Shown piece after piece: positions 24,083 through 34,696 of a stretch of 52,953 nt of DNA. The DNA is from an uncultured Azospirillum sp. (GTDB lineage Bacteria; Pseudomonadota; Alphaproteobacteria; Azospirillales; Azospirillaceae). Position 1 is the first letter of the stretch. Every line of letters begins with the position of its first letter. The translations under genes and the position numbers were made by a program. The stretch lies in the NCBI RefSeq assembly GCF_946480385.1, contig NZ_CAMLJP010000034.1, forward strand, positions 1 through 52,953, given 5' to 3'. The notes beneath the pieces are model-generated. The model was not told the origin of the DNA, did not search any database, and saw only the letters and a program-made list of their open reading frames with translations.

Positions 24083-24907
24083 CTACAACGGCGGAAGGTC
24101 GTTGGCGATTGCGAGGCCGGCGGCGCGCTGGCGGGCGATGGCACGCACCTCCTCCTCCGGGTCGTCGAGCAGGGGGCCGAGCTGTCCGGCGTCGATCCGC
24201 CCGGCAACCGCGAGGCGGACCATCCAGTCGCCATCCTGCAGCAGGACGTGCAGTTTCGACGTCGGCAGCCGTTGCGCCACCACCAGCCGCACCCGCGGGC
24301 TGTCGTCCCAGGCGAGGCTGGGCAGCCAGTCCATGGAAAGGCGGCGGGCGACCTCGACCCGCACCTCCGGATCCTCGTCATGCATCATCGCCGGCAGCAT
24401 GCCGTCGGGGATGCGCCGCACCACGCGCAGCCGCACCGAACAGTCGCGGTCGCGCATCAGCGGAGCGAGATCGGCATCCTCCAGCCGGCTGGCGACGGCG
24501 ATCCGCACCTCGCGGTCGGGATCGTCGCGCAGCTTCAGCAACAGCCGGCGCGGCAACCGCCGGGCCAGGACGGAGCGCACCGTCTCGTCCGGGTCGTTCA
24601 TCAGGCGGGGAAGCTGGAAGATCGGGGCGAAGCGCGCGGCGTTCGCCCGAACCTCGAAATAGGGATGGTCGAGATGGCCGGCGGCGAGGTCCGGATTCCA
24701 TTCGAAGAAGCGCTGGATGCGCTTGGCATAGCGGTCCTGCACGCAGGCTTTCAGCGGCAGGCAGTGGCCGGACAGCTTGCCGCCCGCCGGGAGGTCGGTG
24801 GTCAAGACGGTGGTTTTGGGGTCGAGGCGGCGGTCGCGGTGGGTGCAGGCGGTGCAGTCCACTGGTTCGCCACGCCAATCCAGCGATTCGAGGATGTCGT
24901 CGCTCAT
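24083..24907 (-). CDS. 4Fe-4S leucine-rich-repeat-variant (LRV) protein
   Basis: The 274-residue protein has four N-terminal Cys (C18, C21, C49, C55), enough for one Fe-S cluster. About eight helical repeats of roughly 24 residues follow, with patterns like DPDxxVRxxVAxRL. This matches the LRV protein known from the Azotobacter nif region. Its role is unproven; binding of a partner protein with cluster-dependent control is often suggested. Its start overlaps the stop of the TPR-like gene (ATGA). Confidence 0.88.
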   Translation of the reverse strand: MSDDILESLDWRGEPVDCTACTHRDRRLDPKTTVLTTDLPAGGKLSGHCLPLKACVQDRYAKRIQRFFEWNPDLAAGHLDHPYFEVRANAARFAPIFQLPRLMNDPDETVRSVLARRLPRRLLLKLRDDPDREVRIAVASRLEDADLAPLMRDRDCSVRLRVVRRIPDGMLPAMMHDEDPEVRVEVARRLSMDWLPSLAWDDSPRVRLVVAQRLPTSKLHVLLQDGDWMVRLAVAGRIDAGQLGPLLDDPEEEVRAIARQRAAGLAIANDLPPL

Positions 24908-25419
24908 GCGCCGGCCTCCTCAAGTTCATGCTGGTCCGCGACGGCGATCAGGCGGGCGGCGCCGAAGCGGTCGTCGGGGGCGAACTGGCAGACTTTGCCC
25001 AGAGCCTCCCGCCCGGCATCGAGCCGGCCGGTGCGCAGCAGCAGGTAGCCGATGGCGACCAGGGCGAACAGGAACAGGCGGGGCGCCGGCTCCAGCCCCC
25101 GGAAATCGGCGGTGGCCGGGGTAACGGCGCGCCAGTCGGTGTGGTTGACGCCGAGCGCGGCCATGGCGTGGCCGATCATGCGCTCGCCATAGACCAGCGC
25201 CTGATCGAGATTGGCCTTGTAGAAGTGGAACTTGTAATGGCCGAGATCGACGAGGCGATGGCCGGGGGCGACCTCCGCCGCGCGGGCGAGATGGGCGAGC
25301 GCCGCCCCGCTGTCGGCATAGCTGGCGGCGGCCAGATGCAGGCAGCGTTCCGCCTCGGGCGGAAGATCCCCGCCGTAATAGCGGCGGGCGAGCCAGTCCT
25401 CATCCACCTCGTCCAGCAT
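24904..25419 (-). CDS. TPR-like nif-operon protein
   Basis: The 171-residue product is helical throughout and starts MLDEVDEDWLARRYYGG. It has two repeat-like segments (AALAHLARAAEVAPGHRLVD and ALGKVCQFAPDDRFGAARLI) that resemble tetratricopeptide motifs. No catalytic motif is visible. AGGAG precedes the ATG. Its place between the ferredoxin and LRV genes suggests an assembly or scaffold role in nitrogenase maturation, by linkage only. Confidence 0.75.
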   Translation of the reverse strand: MLDEVDEDWLARRYYGGDLPPEAERCLHLAAASYADSGAALAHLARAAEVAPGHRLVDLGHYKFHFYKANLDQALVYGERMIGHAMAALGVNHTDWRAVTPATADFRGLEPAPRLFLFALVAIGYLLLRTGRLDAGREALGKVCQFAPDDRFGAARLIAVADQHELEEAGA

Positions 25420-25472
25420 GGCGCGGTGCTCCTGGGGTTCCCCCTCCCCACCAGGAGGGAGGGGATTTCACA

Positions 25473-25664
25473 TCACGCTGGGACGCAGCAGTCGGCCGGG
25501 CAGACGGCGGCGCATTGCGGGCTGTCGAACTGGCCCTGGCATTCGGTGCACTTCGCCGGGTCGATGACGTAGGTGCCCTTCTTCAGGCTGATGGCGACGT
25601 TCGGGCACTCGGCCTCGCAGGCGCCGCAGACGGTGCATTCGGCGGACTTGATCTTGTAGGCCAT
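25473..25664 (-). CDS. fdxN: 2[4Fe-4S] ferredoxin, FdxN-like
   Basis: The 63-residue protein has one CxxCxxCxxxCP motif at the N-terminus ([12 protein letters not shown]) and a second, expanded motif ([18 protein letters not shown]) with further Cys in ADCC at the end. This is the nif-type bacterial ferredoxin found next to nifB, which feeds electrons to NifB or nitrogenase. GGAGAG lies just before the ATG, and the gap to nifB is 51 bases. Confidence 0.95.
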   Translation of the reverse strand: MAYKIKSAECTVCGACEAECPNVAISLKKGTYVIDPAKCTECQGQFDSPQCAAVCPADCCVPA

Positions 25665-25715
25665 GGCTCTCTCCTTCGGTGATGGGATGGCTGTGGAAGG
25701 GGGAAAAGGGAGGTG

Positions 25716-27281
25716 TCAGGCGCGGCGCGCGGTCAGCGCCCCGGTGCGGATCACCGCGTCCTGGCCGGCGCGGGACTGGACGGCGCCCTGGCCGAGGCGC
25801 TCGGCGTAGTCCTTGAAGTAGGCCAGCGCCGATTCCTCGATGTAGTCGAAGGCGAAGCGGTCGACCGGCTCGATCCCGGCATCGGCCAGCGACTTGGAGG
25901 GGCAGCCGCCGATTTTGGCGACGAACACCGCGGTGCAGTCGTTGATGGCGGCCAGCACGCCGTCCAGCGTGTCGACGTCGCCGGAGCCGCCCTCGCAATA
26001 CTGGTCGACGCGGCGGTGGCCGACGAACTTGGCGCCGTTCGGGCCGACCTCGTAGATCTGGAATTCCTTGGCGTGGCCGAAATGCTCGTTGATGCGCTCG
26101 CCACCCTTGGTGGCGACGGCGATCAGGATCGGGTCGACGCTGGTGCCGACGCTGTCCCGCACATCGGCCTGGGCGGCCGCCTTGGAGGCGTGGCGGCCGG
26201 CGCGTTCGGCCTCGACATGGTCGCGGTAGCTGCGGCGGGCCTCGTCGTCATAGCCGATGGCGCCCATCGCCTCGATCTTCTCGGCGGTAAACTCCTCGCC
26301 GCGGTCCTCGCCCAGCAGGCCCACCGCGTCGGCGCGGCACTGGCGGCAGTGGCGCATCAGCTTGGCGCCGCCCTCGCAGGCGTCCTGCACCACCTTCAGC
26401 TCCTGCGCGGTGGGGCCGCGCTGGCCGTTCAGGCCGAAATACGTGCCATGCGCCGGATCGGAGATCAGCGGCATGATGTTGTGCAGGAAGGCGCCGCGGC
26501 TCTTCACCGCCTTGTTCACCTCCAGCAGGTGCTCGTCGTTGATCCCCGGGATCATGACCGAGTTCACCTTCACCAGGATGCCGCGCGAGGTCAGCATCTC
26601 CAGCCCCAGCATCTGCTGCTCGCGCAGGATCTTGGCGGCATCGAGCCCGGTCCAGCGCTTGTGCTTGTAGAAGATCCACGGGTAGATCTGCGCGCCGACT
26701 TCCGGATCGACCATGTTGATGGTGATGGTGACGTGGTCGATGTTGTACTGCGCGATGGTATCGACATGGTCGGGCAGGGCCAGACCATTGGTGGACAGGC
26801 ACAGCTTCAGGTCTGGCGCCTTTTTCTGCAGCATTTCGAAGGTGGCGAAGGTGTTCTTGCCGTTCGCCGCCAGACTGTCGCCGGGGCCGGCGATGCCGAT
26901 CACCGACAGCTGCGGGATTTCCTGGGCGACGGCGAGGATCTTCTTGATCGCCTGATCGGGGGTCAGCTTTTCGGAGACCACGCCCGGGCGGCTCTCGTTC
27001 GAGCAATCATATTTGCGGTTGCAATAGTTGCACTGGATGTTGCAGGCCGGGGCGACCGCGACATGCATGCGGGCGAAATAGTGATGCGCCTCTTCCGAAT
27101 AGCAGGGGTGGTTCTTCACCTTCTCCCACACCGCCGGGTCCATGTCGGCCGGACCGTCGGACGATCCGCAGGACGACGACGAACAGCCGGACGCCGCCTC
27201 GGGAGCTGCCGGCATCACGGCTGGCGGGGCCAGTTCCCCCAGCCCGAAGATGCTGTCGAGCGAAACCACGTTGCTCATCAT
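25716..27281 (-). CDS. nifB: NifB, radical SAM enzyme of FeMo-cofactor synthesis
   Basis: The 521-residue protein has the radical-SAM cluster motif CNIQCNYC. It has a Ser/Cys-rich segment ([15 protein letters not shown]) upstream and a C-terminal NifX/NafY-like cofactor domain (from about 400, [15 protein letters not shown]). NifB makes NifB-co, the Fe-S-carbide core of the nitrogenase cofactor. GGAG stands before two adjacent ATGs (27281 and 27278); either may be used. A sigma-54 promoter and two NifA sites precede it. It leads a probable 11-gene operon reaching 19556. Confidence 0.97.
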   Translation of the reverse strand: MMSNVVSLDSIFGLGELAPPAVMPAAPEAASGCSSSSCGSSDGPADMDPAVWEKVKNHPCYSEEAHHYFARMHVAVAPACNIQCNYCNRKYDCSNESRPGVVSEKLTPDQAIKKILAVAQEIPQLSVIGIAGPGDSLAANGKNTFATFEMLQKKAPDLKLCLSTNGLALPDHVDTIAQYNIDHVTITINMVDPEVGAQIYPWIFYKHKRWTGLDAAKILREQQMLGLEMLTSRGILVKVNSVMIPGINDEHLLEVNKAVKSRGAFLHNIMPLISDPAHGTYFGLNGQRGPTAQELKVVQDACEGGAKLMRHCRQCRADAVGLLGEDRGEEFTAEKIEAMGAIGYDDEARRSYRDHVEAERAGRHASKAAAQADVRDSVGTSVDPILIAVATKGGERINEHFGHAKEFQIYEVGPNGAKFVGHRRVDQYCEGGSGDVDTLDGVLAAINDCTAVFVAKIGGCPSKSLADAGIEPVDRFAFDYIEESALAYFKDYAERLGQGAVQSRAGQDAVIRTGALTARRA

Positions 27282-27330
27282 CCACTCCTTCCCTGCCGTG
27301 CCGGACGACACCGTTGGACGAAGTGGAGAA

Positions 27331-27347
27331 AAGCAAGTTCGGGGCCA
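27331..27347 (-). promoter_or_regulatory. Sigma-54 promoter of nifB
   Basis: On the minus strand, TGGCCCCGAACTTGCTT has the invariant GG and GC separated by exactly 10 bases and matches TGGCAC-N5-TTGC at nearly all positions. Transcription should start about 12 bases past the GC, near 27320, giving a leader of about 40 bases before nifB. Confidence 0.9.
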
Positions 27348-27404
27348 GAGCGCTGGATGTAGGAATTACAACGGCTTGGCGGGATTTGTCGGGGTCGCGG
27401 ACGC

Positions 27405-27459
27405 TGTCGTCATTGCGACAATGGCGGGTGTGGCAAGGGGCTTTGTCGGGGTGCCGACA
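27405..27459 (-). promoter_or_regulatory. Two NifA upstream activator sites
   Basis: TGTCGTCATTGCGACA (27405-27420) and TGTCGGGGTGCCGACA (27444-27459) each match TGT-N10-ACA. They lie about 60 and 100 bases upstream of the nifB sigma-54 promoter. Their centres are 39 bases apart, so they are on nearly opposite faces of the DNA unless the helix repeat deviates. Both lie just past the stop of the cyclase gene. Confidence 0.92.
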
Positions 27460-27465
27460 AACCGC

Positions 27466-28395
27466 TCAGGCCAGTTCGCCGCGGAAGGCGACGACATGGT
27501 CCTGGCTCTCGTCCAGTGCCTCGGCTCCGAAACCGATCAGGCCGCTGCCGACCAGCTTGGTCGAATCGCGGCGCAGCACCACCGGCGGCGACCCGCCGCT
27601 GCGGATGTAGGTGCCGTTGGTGGAATGGTCGGTCAGCAGGAAGCTTTCGCGGGTGAAATCGATCACCGCATGCTGGCGCGAGGTCTGGCGTGAGGCGATG
27701 CGCAGGCCGCTGCTGTCCTCCCGGCCGATGGTGACGCGCGGCAGGGCGCTGCTCATCGTGATGTCCTGCCCACGGTAGGAGAGGTGCAGCGTCACCATGC
27801 TGCGGCCGGCCTCCGGCACCAGGGAGAAGCCCAGCGTCGTGCTTTCGATGGCGTCGTCGGTCTCGTCGTCGGTGCGGATCTGGTGGACGCGGATCGGTGC
27901 GGCCTTGCCCTTCATCGCCACGTTGCTCAGCGGCTTGGTCCGGCCCCGCAGGTCCGGCGACAGGCCGTCGATCAAGGCCTGGGTCGCCAGGATCTCGCCC
28001 GGCCGGGCGATCTGCTGCACCCTTGCCGCCACGTTGCAGGCGTCGCCGTACAGGTCGCCCACCCCTTCGATCACCGCGCCGAAATGGATGCCGATGCGCA
28101 GCCGCATCCCGTGCTGGTCCTGGATGCCGATCATCGCGCAGGCGGTGCGGGCGCTGTCGTCGCACGCCGGAAAGGCGGCGAGCAGCCCGTCGCCCAGGCT
28201 CTTGATGACGCCGCCGCGTTGCTCCTCCACCAGCCGGCGCAGATGGGCCAGCACCCGTTGCGTCAGCGCCGCGGCGGTGGCGTTGCCGATTCGCTCGTAC
28301 AACATCGTGCTGTCGGCGATGTCGACGAACAGCAGGGCAAGGGGCTTCTCAAGCGCAGGCAAGACGGGAATCCGTTCGAACGGGGAACGCGCCAT
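27466..28395 (-). CDS. Class III nucleotide cyclase with FHA domain
   Basis: The 309-residue protein has an N-terminal class III cyclase domain (about 15-175), with metal-binding Asp in LLFVDIADST and the SLGDGLLAAFP loop, and GDACNVAARVQQIARPGEI with the Asn/Arg transition-state pair. The C-terminus is an FHA domain (about 215-295, TIGREDSSGLRI, SRQHAVID, STNGTYI), which binds phosphothreonine. No membrane segment is seen. It lies between nifA and nifB, 71 bases downstream of nifA, so it is probably cotranscribed with nifA. A cyclic-nucleotide or phosphoprotein input into nitrogen fixation is an inference from position. Confidence 0.88.
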   Translation of the reverse strand: MARSPFERIPVLPALEKPLALLFVDIADSTMLYERIGNATAAALTQRVLAHLRRLVEEQRGGVIKSLGDGLLAAFPACDDSARTACAMIGIQDQHGMRLRIGIHFGAVIEGVGDLYGDACNVAARVQQIARPGEILATQALIDGLSPDLRGRTKPLSNVAMKGKAAPIRVHQIRTDDETDDAIESTTLGFSLVPEAGRSMVTLHLSYRGQDITMSSALPRVTIGREDSSGLRIASRQTSRQHAVIDFTRESFLLTDHSTNGTYIRSGGSPPVVLRRDSTKLVGSGLIGFGAEALDESQDHVVAFRGELA

Positions 28396-28466
28396 CGAAC
28401 CGAAGGCCCGCCACGGTAGCACGAAATCGCAACGAAGTGTGACGGAGAGGGAGCTTCGCCGGCTTC

Positions 28467-30353
<1,887 letters not shown>

Positions 30354-30706
30354 GATCGATCCCCTTGCTCGGCAGGGGGCCCGGGCATAGGCCGGACGGT
30401 GTGGTCCAGGCATCACAATGCATCGGGTCCCGGCGTCGGCGCCTTGATCCGTACCTCCCGAAAACCGCGGCGACCGTTGGCCCGGCCACGCCGTTCATAC
30501 CCTGTTTTGGAGCCCGCCGACCGGGCCGGGGATGGCCGCGACTCTGTTCGTATGCGGCCAGCCGGTGGAAAGTGTCCGTGACTACTCGCCGAAAGGCAAG
30601 ACCTTTTGCATAGATTCTGCTGCATCGCACAATGACCTTAGCCATTGGTGGAAGGACCAAAACGTGTTAATAACTGACTGGTCAGTTATAAAAAAAGGGG
30701 CGAGCC
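30354..30706. other. Divergent promoter region nifA / tetR
   Basis: This 353-bp gap must hold the nifA promoter (minus) and the tetR promoter (plus). No sigma-54 box or TGT-N10-ACA site was found for nifA, which fits expression from a housekeeping promoter, as known in Azospirillum. The tetR side becomes AT-rich from about 30600 and contains the palindromic operator at 30670-30689. Confidence 0.5.
30670..30689 (+). promoter_or_regulatory. TetR-family operator, perfect 20-bp palindrome
   Basis: ATAACTGACTGGTCAGTTAT is a perfect inverted repeat, 17 bases before the tetR start. Its place over the probable core promoter suggests autorepression of the tetR-hlyD-ABC operon. Confidence 0.85.
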
Positions 30707-31405
30707 ATGCCCTGCCGCCAGCCCGGTCCAAACTCCGATCCCGTGCCGCCCGGCGACCCGCCGCGCTGGCGCCGCCGCAAGGAGGCCCGCCCGCAGGAGA
30801 TCGTCGCCGCCGCGATGGATGTTTTCGCCGAACGCGGGTTCTCCGCCGCGAGGCTGGAGGAGGTGGCGGCCCGCGCCGGCGTCAGCAAGGGCACGCTCTA
30901 TCTCTACTTTCCCAGCAAGGACGAACTGTTCAAGGCGGTGATCCGCGCCGCCATCCTGCCCAACCTCCAACAGGCCGAAGCGCTGGTCGCCGCTGCCGGC
31001 GGACCGTGCTTCCCGGTGCTGGAGCGGCTGCTGCGCATGGTCGCGCATCTGATCGCGACGACCCGCATGGCGGTCATCCCGCGGCTGGTGATCGCCGAGG
31101 CCGGTAATTTTCCGGAGCTTGCCGCCTTCTACCACCGCGAGGTGATCCGCCGCGGCTTAGGCGTGCTGGCATCCCTGCTGCAGCGGGGGATCGACACCGG
31201 CGAGTTCCGCCCCGTGGCCGTCGATCCCACGGTGCGCCTGATCGTGGCGCCGCTGCTGATGAGCGCCGTGTGGCGGACCTCTTTCGACGGTGTCGATGGC
31301 GAGCCGCCGCTGGACGTGACGGCTCTGGTGGAAACCCACATCGACCATCTGCGCCGGGTGCTGCTGTGCAAGGTTGATGATGGAGCAGGGGAGGGCGCGC
31401 CATGA
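30707..31405 (+). CDS. TetR/AcrR-family repressor
   Basis: The 232-residue protein has a TetR DNA-binding domain (about 28-75: IVAAAMDVFAERGFSAARLEEVAARAGVSKGTLYLYF, in two parts) and a helical ligand domain. AAGGGGCGAG precedes the ATG. It is the first gene of an operon with HlyD and ABC ATPase genes, overlapping hlyD by 4 bp. This layout resembles CecR-ybhG-ybhF of enterobacteria, in which the repressor senses a drug-like compound. The 20-bp palindrome before it is the likely binding site. Confidence 0.9.
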   Translation: MPCRQPGPNSDPVPPGDPPRWRRRKEARPQEIVAAAMDVFAERGFSAARLEEVAARAGVSKGTLYLYFPSKDELFKAVIRAAILPNLQQAEALVAAAGGPCFPVLERLLRMVAHLIATTRMAVIPRLVIAEAGNFPELAAFYHREVIRRGLGVLASLLQRGIDTGEFRPVAVDPTVRLIVAPLLMSAVWRTSFDGVDGEPPLDVTALVETHIDHLRRVLLCKVDDGAGEGAP

Positions 31406-32376
31406 GCGGCTTTCTCGGGACCATTCTGGACGGACTGACCGCCCTTGCGCTGGCGGTCGGGCTGCCCATCGCCGGAGGCGGACAGCCGCCGCTCGCCCAT
31501 GGCTATGTGGAGGGGGAGTATCTGCGCATCGCCGCGCCCAGCGCCGGCATGCTGGAGAGCCTGTCGGTCACCCGGGTGGCGACCGGGGCGCCGCTGTTCG
31601 CCATCGACCGTGCCACCGCGACGGCGGAGCGCGACCGGTTGGCCGCGGCGCTGGCCCAGGCGCGGGCGCAACGCGCCGATCTCGCCACCGGCAAGCGACC
31701 GCAGGAGGTGGCGGTGCTGGCCGCCCAGAAGGCGCGGGCCGAGGCGGCTCTGCGCTATTCCACCGCCGAACTGGCCCGCCAGCGGGAATTGGTCGCCCGC
31801 AAGGTCTCCTCTCCCGACAAGCTCGATCAGGCCCTTGCCGCCTACGACCGCGACCGCGGCCAACTGGCGGAGGCGGAGGCGCAGCTGGCGGTCGCGGCGT
31901 TGCCCGCCCGTCCGGACCAGCTGCGGGCGGCCGACGAGGCGGTGACCCAGGCGGAGGCGGCGCTGGCCCAGGCGGAGCGCCGGCTCGCCGATCTGGCGCC
32001 CGTCGCCCCGGCGGCGGCCCTGGTGGAGGATACGCTCTACAATCCCGGCGAATGGGTGCCGGCCGGCTCCCCGGTGGTGTCGCTCCTGCCGCCGGAGCGG
32101 GTGAAGCTGGTGCTGTTCGTGCCGGAAACCGCCATGGCGGGGGTGACGCCGGGGGGAACCCTGTCGGTGCGTTGCGACGGTTGTCCGCCCGGCCTGTCGG
32201 CGCGGGTGACGCGGGTCGCCTCCCAGGCCGAATACACACCGCCGGTGATCTACAGCGTCGGCAGCCGCGAGAAGCTGGTCTTCCGGGTGGAGGCAGTGCC
32301 GGAACGGCCGCTGAATCCGGGGCTGCCGGTCGATGTCTGGGCGACGGATGCCCAACCGGCGGGGGCAGAACGGTGA
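31402..32376 (+). CDS. HlyD-family membrane fusion protein
   Basis: The 324-residue protein has a weak N-terminal membrane anchor (ILDGLTALALAVGLPIAG). It has lipoyl-like halves (GYVEGEYLRIAAPSAGML and DTLYNPGEWVPAGSPVV) and a long coiled-coil hairpin between them (about 70-200, rich in Ala, Glu and Arg). It would link an inner-membrane ABC transporter to an outer-membrane channel. It overlaps both tetR and the ATPase gene. No partner permease or outer-membrane channel lies next to it. Confidence 0.88.
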   Translation: MSGFLGTILDGLTALALAVGLPIAGGGQPPLAHGYVEGEYLRIAAPSAGMLESLSVTRVATGAPLFAIDRATATAERDRLAAALAQARAQRADLATGKRPQEVAVLAAQKARAEAALRYSTAELARQRELVARKVSSPDKLDQALAAYDRDRGQLAEAEAQLAVAALPARPDQLRAADEAVTQAEAALAQAERRLADLAPVAPAAALVEDTLYNPGEWVPAGSPVVSLLPPERVKLVLFVPETAMAGVTPGGTLSVRCDGCPPGLSARVTRVASQAEYTPPVIYSVGSREKLVFRVEAVPERPLNPGLPVDVWATDAQPAGAER

Positions 32377-33320
32377 CGGCGGGCGGCACTCCCGCCATCG
32401 ACGTGCGCGGGCTGGTCAAGCGCTTCGGCAGCAAGACCGTGGTCGACGATGTGTCGATCCGGGTGGAGACCGGGGAGATCTATGGCTTCCTCGGCCCCAA
32501 CGGATCGGGCAAGACCACGACGATCCGCCTGCTGTGCGGCCTGCTGACCCCCGATGCGGGGGAGGGCACCTGCCTCGGCCTAGACATCCGGCGGCAGAGT
32601 GCGGCGATCAAGCGGCAGGTCGGCTATATGACCCAGAAGTTCAGCTTCTGGGAGGATCTGAGCATCGCCGAGAATCTGGATTTCGTCGCCCGCATGTACG
32701 GTCTGCCCGACCGCCGCCGCCGGGTGGCGGAAGCGCTGGACCGGCTGGGGCTGTCCAATCGCCGCACGCAGCTGGCCGGGGAGCTGTCGGGCGGCTGGAA
32801 GCAGCGTCTGGCGCTGGCCGCCTGCATCCTGCATGAACCGAAGCTTCTGCTGCTGGACGAGCCCACGGCAGGCGTCGATCCGAAGGCGCGTCGGGAATTC
32901 TGGGACGAGATCCACCGGCTGGCCGGGGAGGGTCTGACCGTGCTGGTCAGCACCCACTACATGGACGAGGCGGAACGCTGCCACCGCATCGCCTACATCG
33001 CCTATGGGACGCTGATGACGCACGGAACGGTCGATCAGGTCATCGCCGATTCGGGCCTGCACACCCGCCTGGTCGCGGGCAACGGCCTGCACCGCATCGC
33101 CGCAGCGCTGGAAGGACAGCCGGGGGTGGAGATGGTCGCGGTTTTCGGCAGCCGCCTGCATGTCAGCGGTACCGATGCCGCGGCGCTGGACCGGGCGCTC
33201 GCTCCCTGGGCCGGACAGCCGGGGACTGGACAGCCGGCGCTGCGGGTCACCGCGACGGAGCCGACGCTGGAAGACGTCTTCATCCACCTGATGAACCGCA
33301 GCACCGACAATTTCCGCTGA
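32373..33320 (+). CDS. ABC transporter ATPase, YbhF/DrrA-like
   Basis: The 315-residue protein starts with GTG at 32373 overlapping the hlyD stop (GTGA). It has Walker A GPNGSGKTT, Q-loop YMTQKFSF, signature LSGGWKQRLALA, Walker B LLLLDEPTAGVD, and the H-loop VSTHYMDEAE. The C-terminal segment resembles that of drug and polyketide exporters. YbhF itself has two ATPase units; here there is one. No permease follows: the next gene is on the other strand. The export system is therefore incomplete here, or its membrane part is elsewhere. Confidence 0.92.
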   Translation: MTAGGTPAIDVRGLVKRFGSKTVVDDVSIRVETGEIYGFLGPNGSGKTTTIRLLCGLLTPDAGEGTCLGLDIRRQSAAIKRQVGYMTQKFSFWEDLSIAENLDFVARMYGLPDRRRRVAEALDRLGLSNRRTQLAGELSGGWKQRLALAACILHEPKLLLLDEPTAGVDPKARREFWDEIHRLAGEGLTVLVSTHYMDEAERCHRIAYIAYGTLMTHGTVDQVIADSGLHTRLVAGNGLHRIAAALEGQPGVEMVAVFGSRLHVSGTDAAALDRALAPWAGQPGTGQPALRVTATEPTLEDVFIHLMNRSTDNFR

Positions 33321-33325
33321 CGCGT

Positions 33326-33694
33326 TTACTCGGTCTTCGCGGAGGTCACGCCGGTGTTCTTGTTCCACTTCAGCGTCAGTTTGGTGATCTGGCAGAGGTT
33401 CAGGCCCTGCCACACCGCCGACTCGCCGTCGTCATAGACGACCTTCATGTCCCACTTGCAGACATTCTCGGCCTTGTCGAAGGCGACTTCAAAATATTCG
33501 CCATCATCCAGAACGTCGCGGCCGAGGATATCTTCGTCCCAGCTGTTGTTGTTGTTCTCAGAGACATAGATATGCTTCAGCGGATAGCCGGTCTTGTTGA
33601 CGATGGTGAAATCCTGCTTCCCGGCGAACGCCGTGCCATGCAGCAGGAACAGCGAGGACGCAACCAGCAGGGCCTTGGCGGCGACGTTCTTCAA
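33326..33694 (-). CDS. Secreted small protein of unknown function
   Basis: The 122-residue product has a clear signal peptide (about 1-25, ending HGTAFA before GKQDF). A compact beta-rich mature part follows, with the block FTIVNKTGYPLKHIYVSEN, repeated Asp/Asn-rich loops (NNNNSWDEDILG) and two Cys. The start codon is TTG with GGAG 6 bases upstream. The fold resembles no enzyme family I can name; proteins of this general pattern recur in Azospirillum-type genomes. It is convergent with the ABC ATPase gene, with 5 bases between. Confidence 0.7.
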   Translation of the reverse strand: MKNVAAKALLVASSLFLLHGTAFAGKQDFTIVNKTGYPLKHIYVSENNNNSWDEDILGRDVLDDGEYFEVAFDKAENVCKWDMKVVYDDGESAVWQGLNLCQITKLTLKWNKNTGVTSAKTE

Positions 33695-34058
33695 GATAAG
33701 CTCCGTGTGGGGAAGTTAAGTTCGTTCCAGGATTTGGGCATTGAAATCGAGAAACGTCAACAATGGAGTTAACCCGAAAGTTTGTTTTGACTCTGACGAA
33801 TTATTTCTTTGTCCGGAAAGAAAACGCCGGCAACGGCGCGGTTTGTCGCGCAACCCCCGGCGAACCGCGACAGAGGCGGTTGACCGGTTGCAAGAGGCCA
33901 ATGGTCGCAAGCGCTTGGCGCGTCGGGAACTTTGTCGCGGCGCACACAATGTGGTACATGATGGAAACCGGCATCCGAAGCCGGGCAAGATCATGACCAA
34001 GTTCTGGACCGCAGCCGGTCCCGCCGGGGCGGTCCCAATCCAGGGGAAGGAACAACGC
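33695..34058. other. Divergent intergenic region with AT-rich core
   Basis: This 364-bp region lies between a minus-strand secreted protein and a plus-strand small protein. Bases 33740-33830 are markedly AT-rich for this genome and probably hold both promoters. On the minus strand TTGACG-N17-CCAAAT (near 33745) is a possible promoter for the secreted protein. No hairpin or open frame of merit was seen. Confidence 0.4.
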
Positions 34059-34283
34059 ATGTCGGGATTCAAGGACGCGCCGCCGGACGACCGCTCGGAG
34101 ATGACTCCGGAGCAGGAAAGCGCCATCCGCATCGTCGCCAACAACCTGCATCGCCTGAACGACGCCGTCGTCAAGGCGGTCGAGGCCGGCGTGACGGTGG
34201 AGCTGATGCGTACCGCCCGCTATCACAACGAGGCCGGCAACTGGGGCGATCAGCTCACCCCGGTGATCCGCCCCGGCAAGTGA
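34059..34283 (+). CDS. Small conserved-type protein, function unknown
   Basis: The 74-residue acidic protein starts MSGFKDAPPDDRSEMTPEQ and contains AIRIVANNLHRLNDAVVKAVEAGVT in two runs, suggesting one or two helices. It has no Cys or membrane segment. GGGGAAGGA lies 8 bases before the ATG, a strong ribosome site. A terminator follows closely. An upstream open extension from 33741 is not supported. Confidence 0.7.
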   Translation: MSGFKDAPPDDRSEMTPEQESAIRIVANNLHRLNDAVVKAVEAGVTVELMRTARYHNEAGNWGDQLTPVIRPGK

Positions 34284-34315
34284 CCGCTTCCGGCCGAACA
34301 GGCCGGTAGCTTGGC

Positions 34316-34356
34316 GAAAAGGCCCCATCCGTCCAGCGGGTGGCGGCCTTTTTTCG
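34316..34356 (+). terminator. Intrinsic terminator after the 74-residue gene
   Basis: AAAAGGCC pairs with GGCCTTTT around a shorter CCATCC/GGGTGG stem, followed by a run of six T. It ends the transcript of the gene at 34059-34283. Confidence 0.85.
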
Positions 34357-34576
34357 TATGTCGACAAAATTTGGCCGCTGACGGAAGAGAGGGTGGCCGG
34401 CAGCGGCAGTAGCCACAAACTTGTTGGGCATTCCGCTATCGATGCGAGGCCCAGCCATGCTGTCACGCGACCCTGAACGGCGCGCAGCCGCAAGCCGTGA
34501 ACCGACCGATCGCCGCGCCGCCGGTCCTGATGCAGATTCTTCCGGTCGGGCGCCGACGCCGGGGGAATTGAACGCA

Positions 34577-34696
34577 ATGTGGAAGCTGAACCGTCTGGAG
34601 CAGCCGACCTTCGACGATCTGACCCGCGGCCTGTGCCTTGGCCTCGTCTGGTGCATGGCGATGTGGACGCCGATGTTCCTCAGCGCGCTTACGTGA
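34577..34696 (+). CDS. Very small putative membrane protein
   Basis: This 39-residue frame begins MWKLNRLEQPTFDDLTRGL and ends with one hydrophobic segment ([21 protein letters not shown]). GGGGG lies about 11 bases before the ATG. The same frame opens at 34421, which would give 91 residues with a low-complexity N-terminus. Its stop overlaps the end of the convergent hybrid kinase gene by 8 bp. Real but unproven. Confidence 0.4.
   Translation: MWKLNRLEQPTFDDLTRGLCLGLVWCMAMWTPMFLSALT

Noticed and set aside
33741..34058. N-terminal extension of the 74-residue protein
   Set aside because: A strong ribosome site lies directly before the ATG at 34059, and the extension has no conserved pattern.
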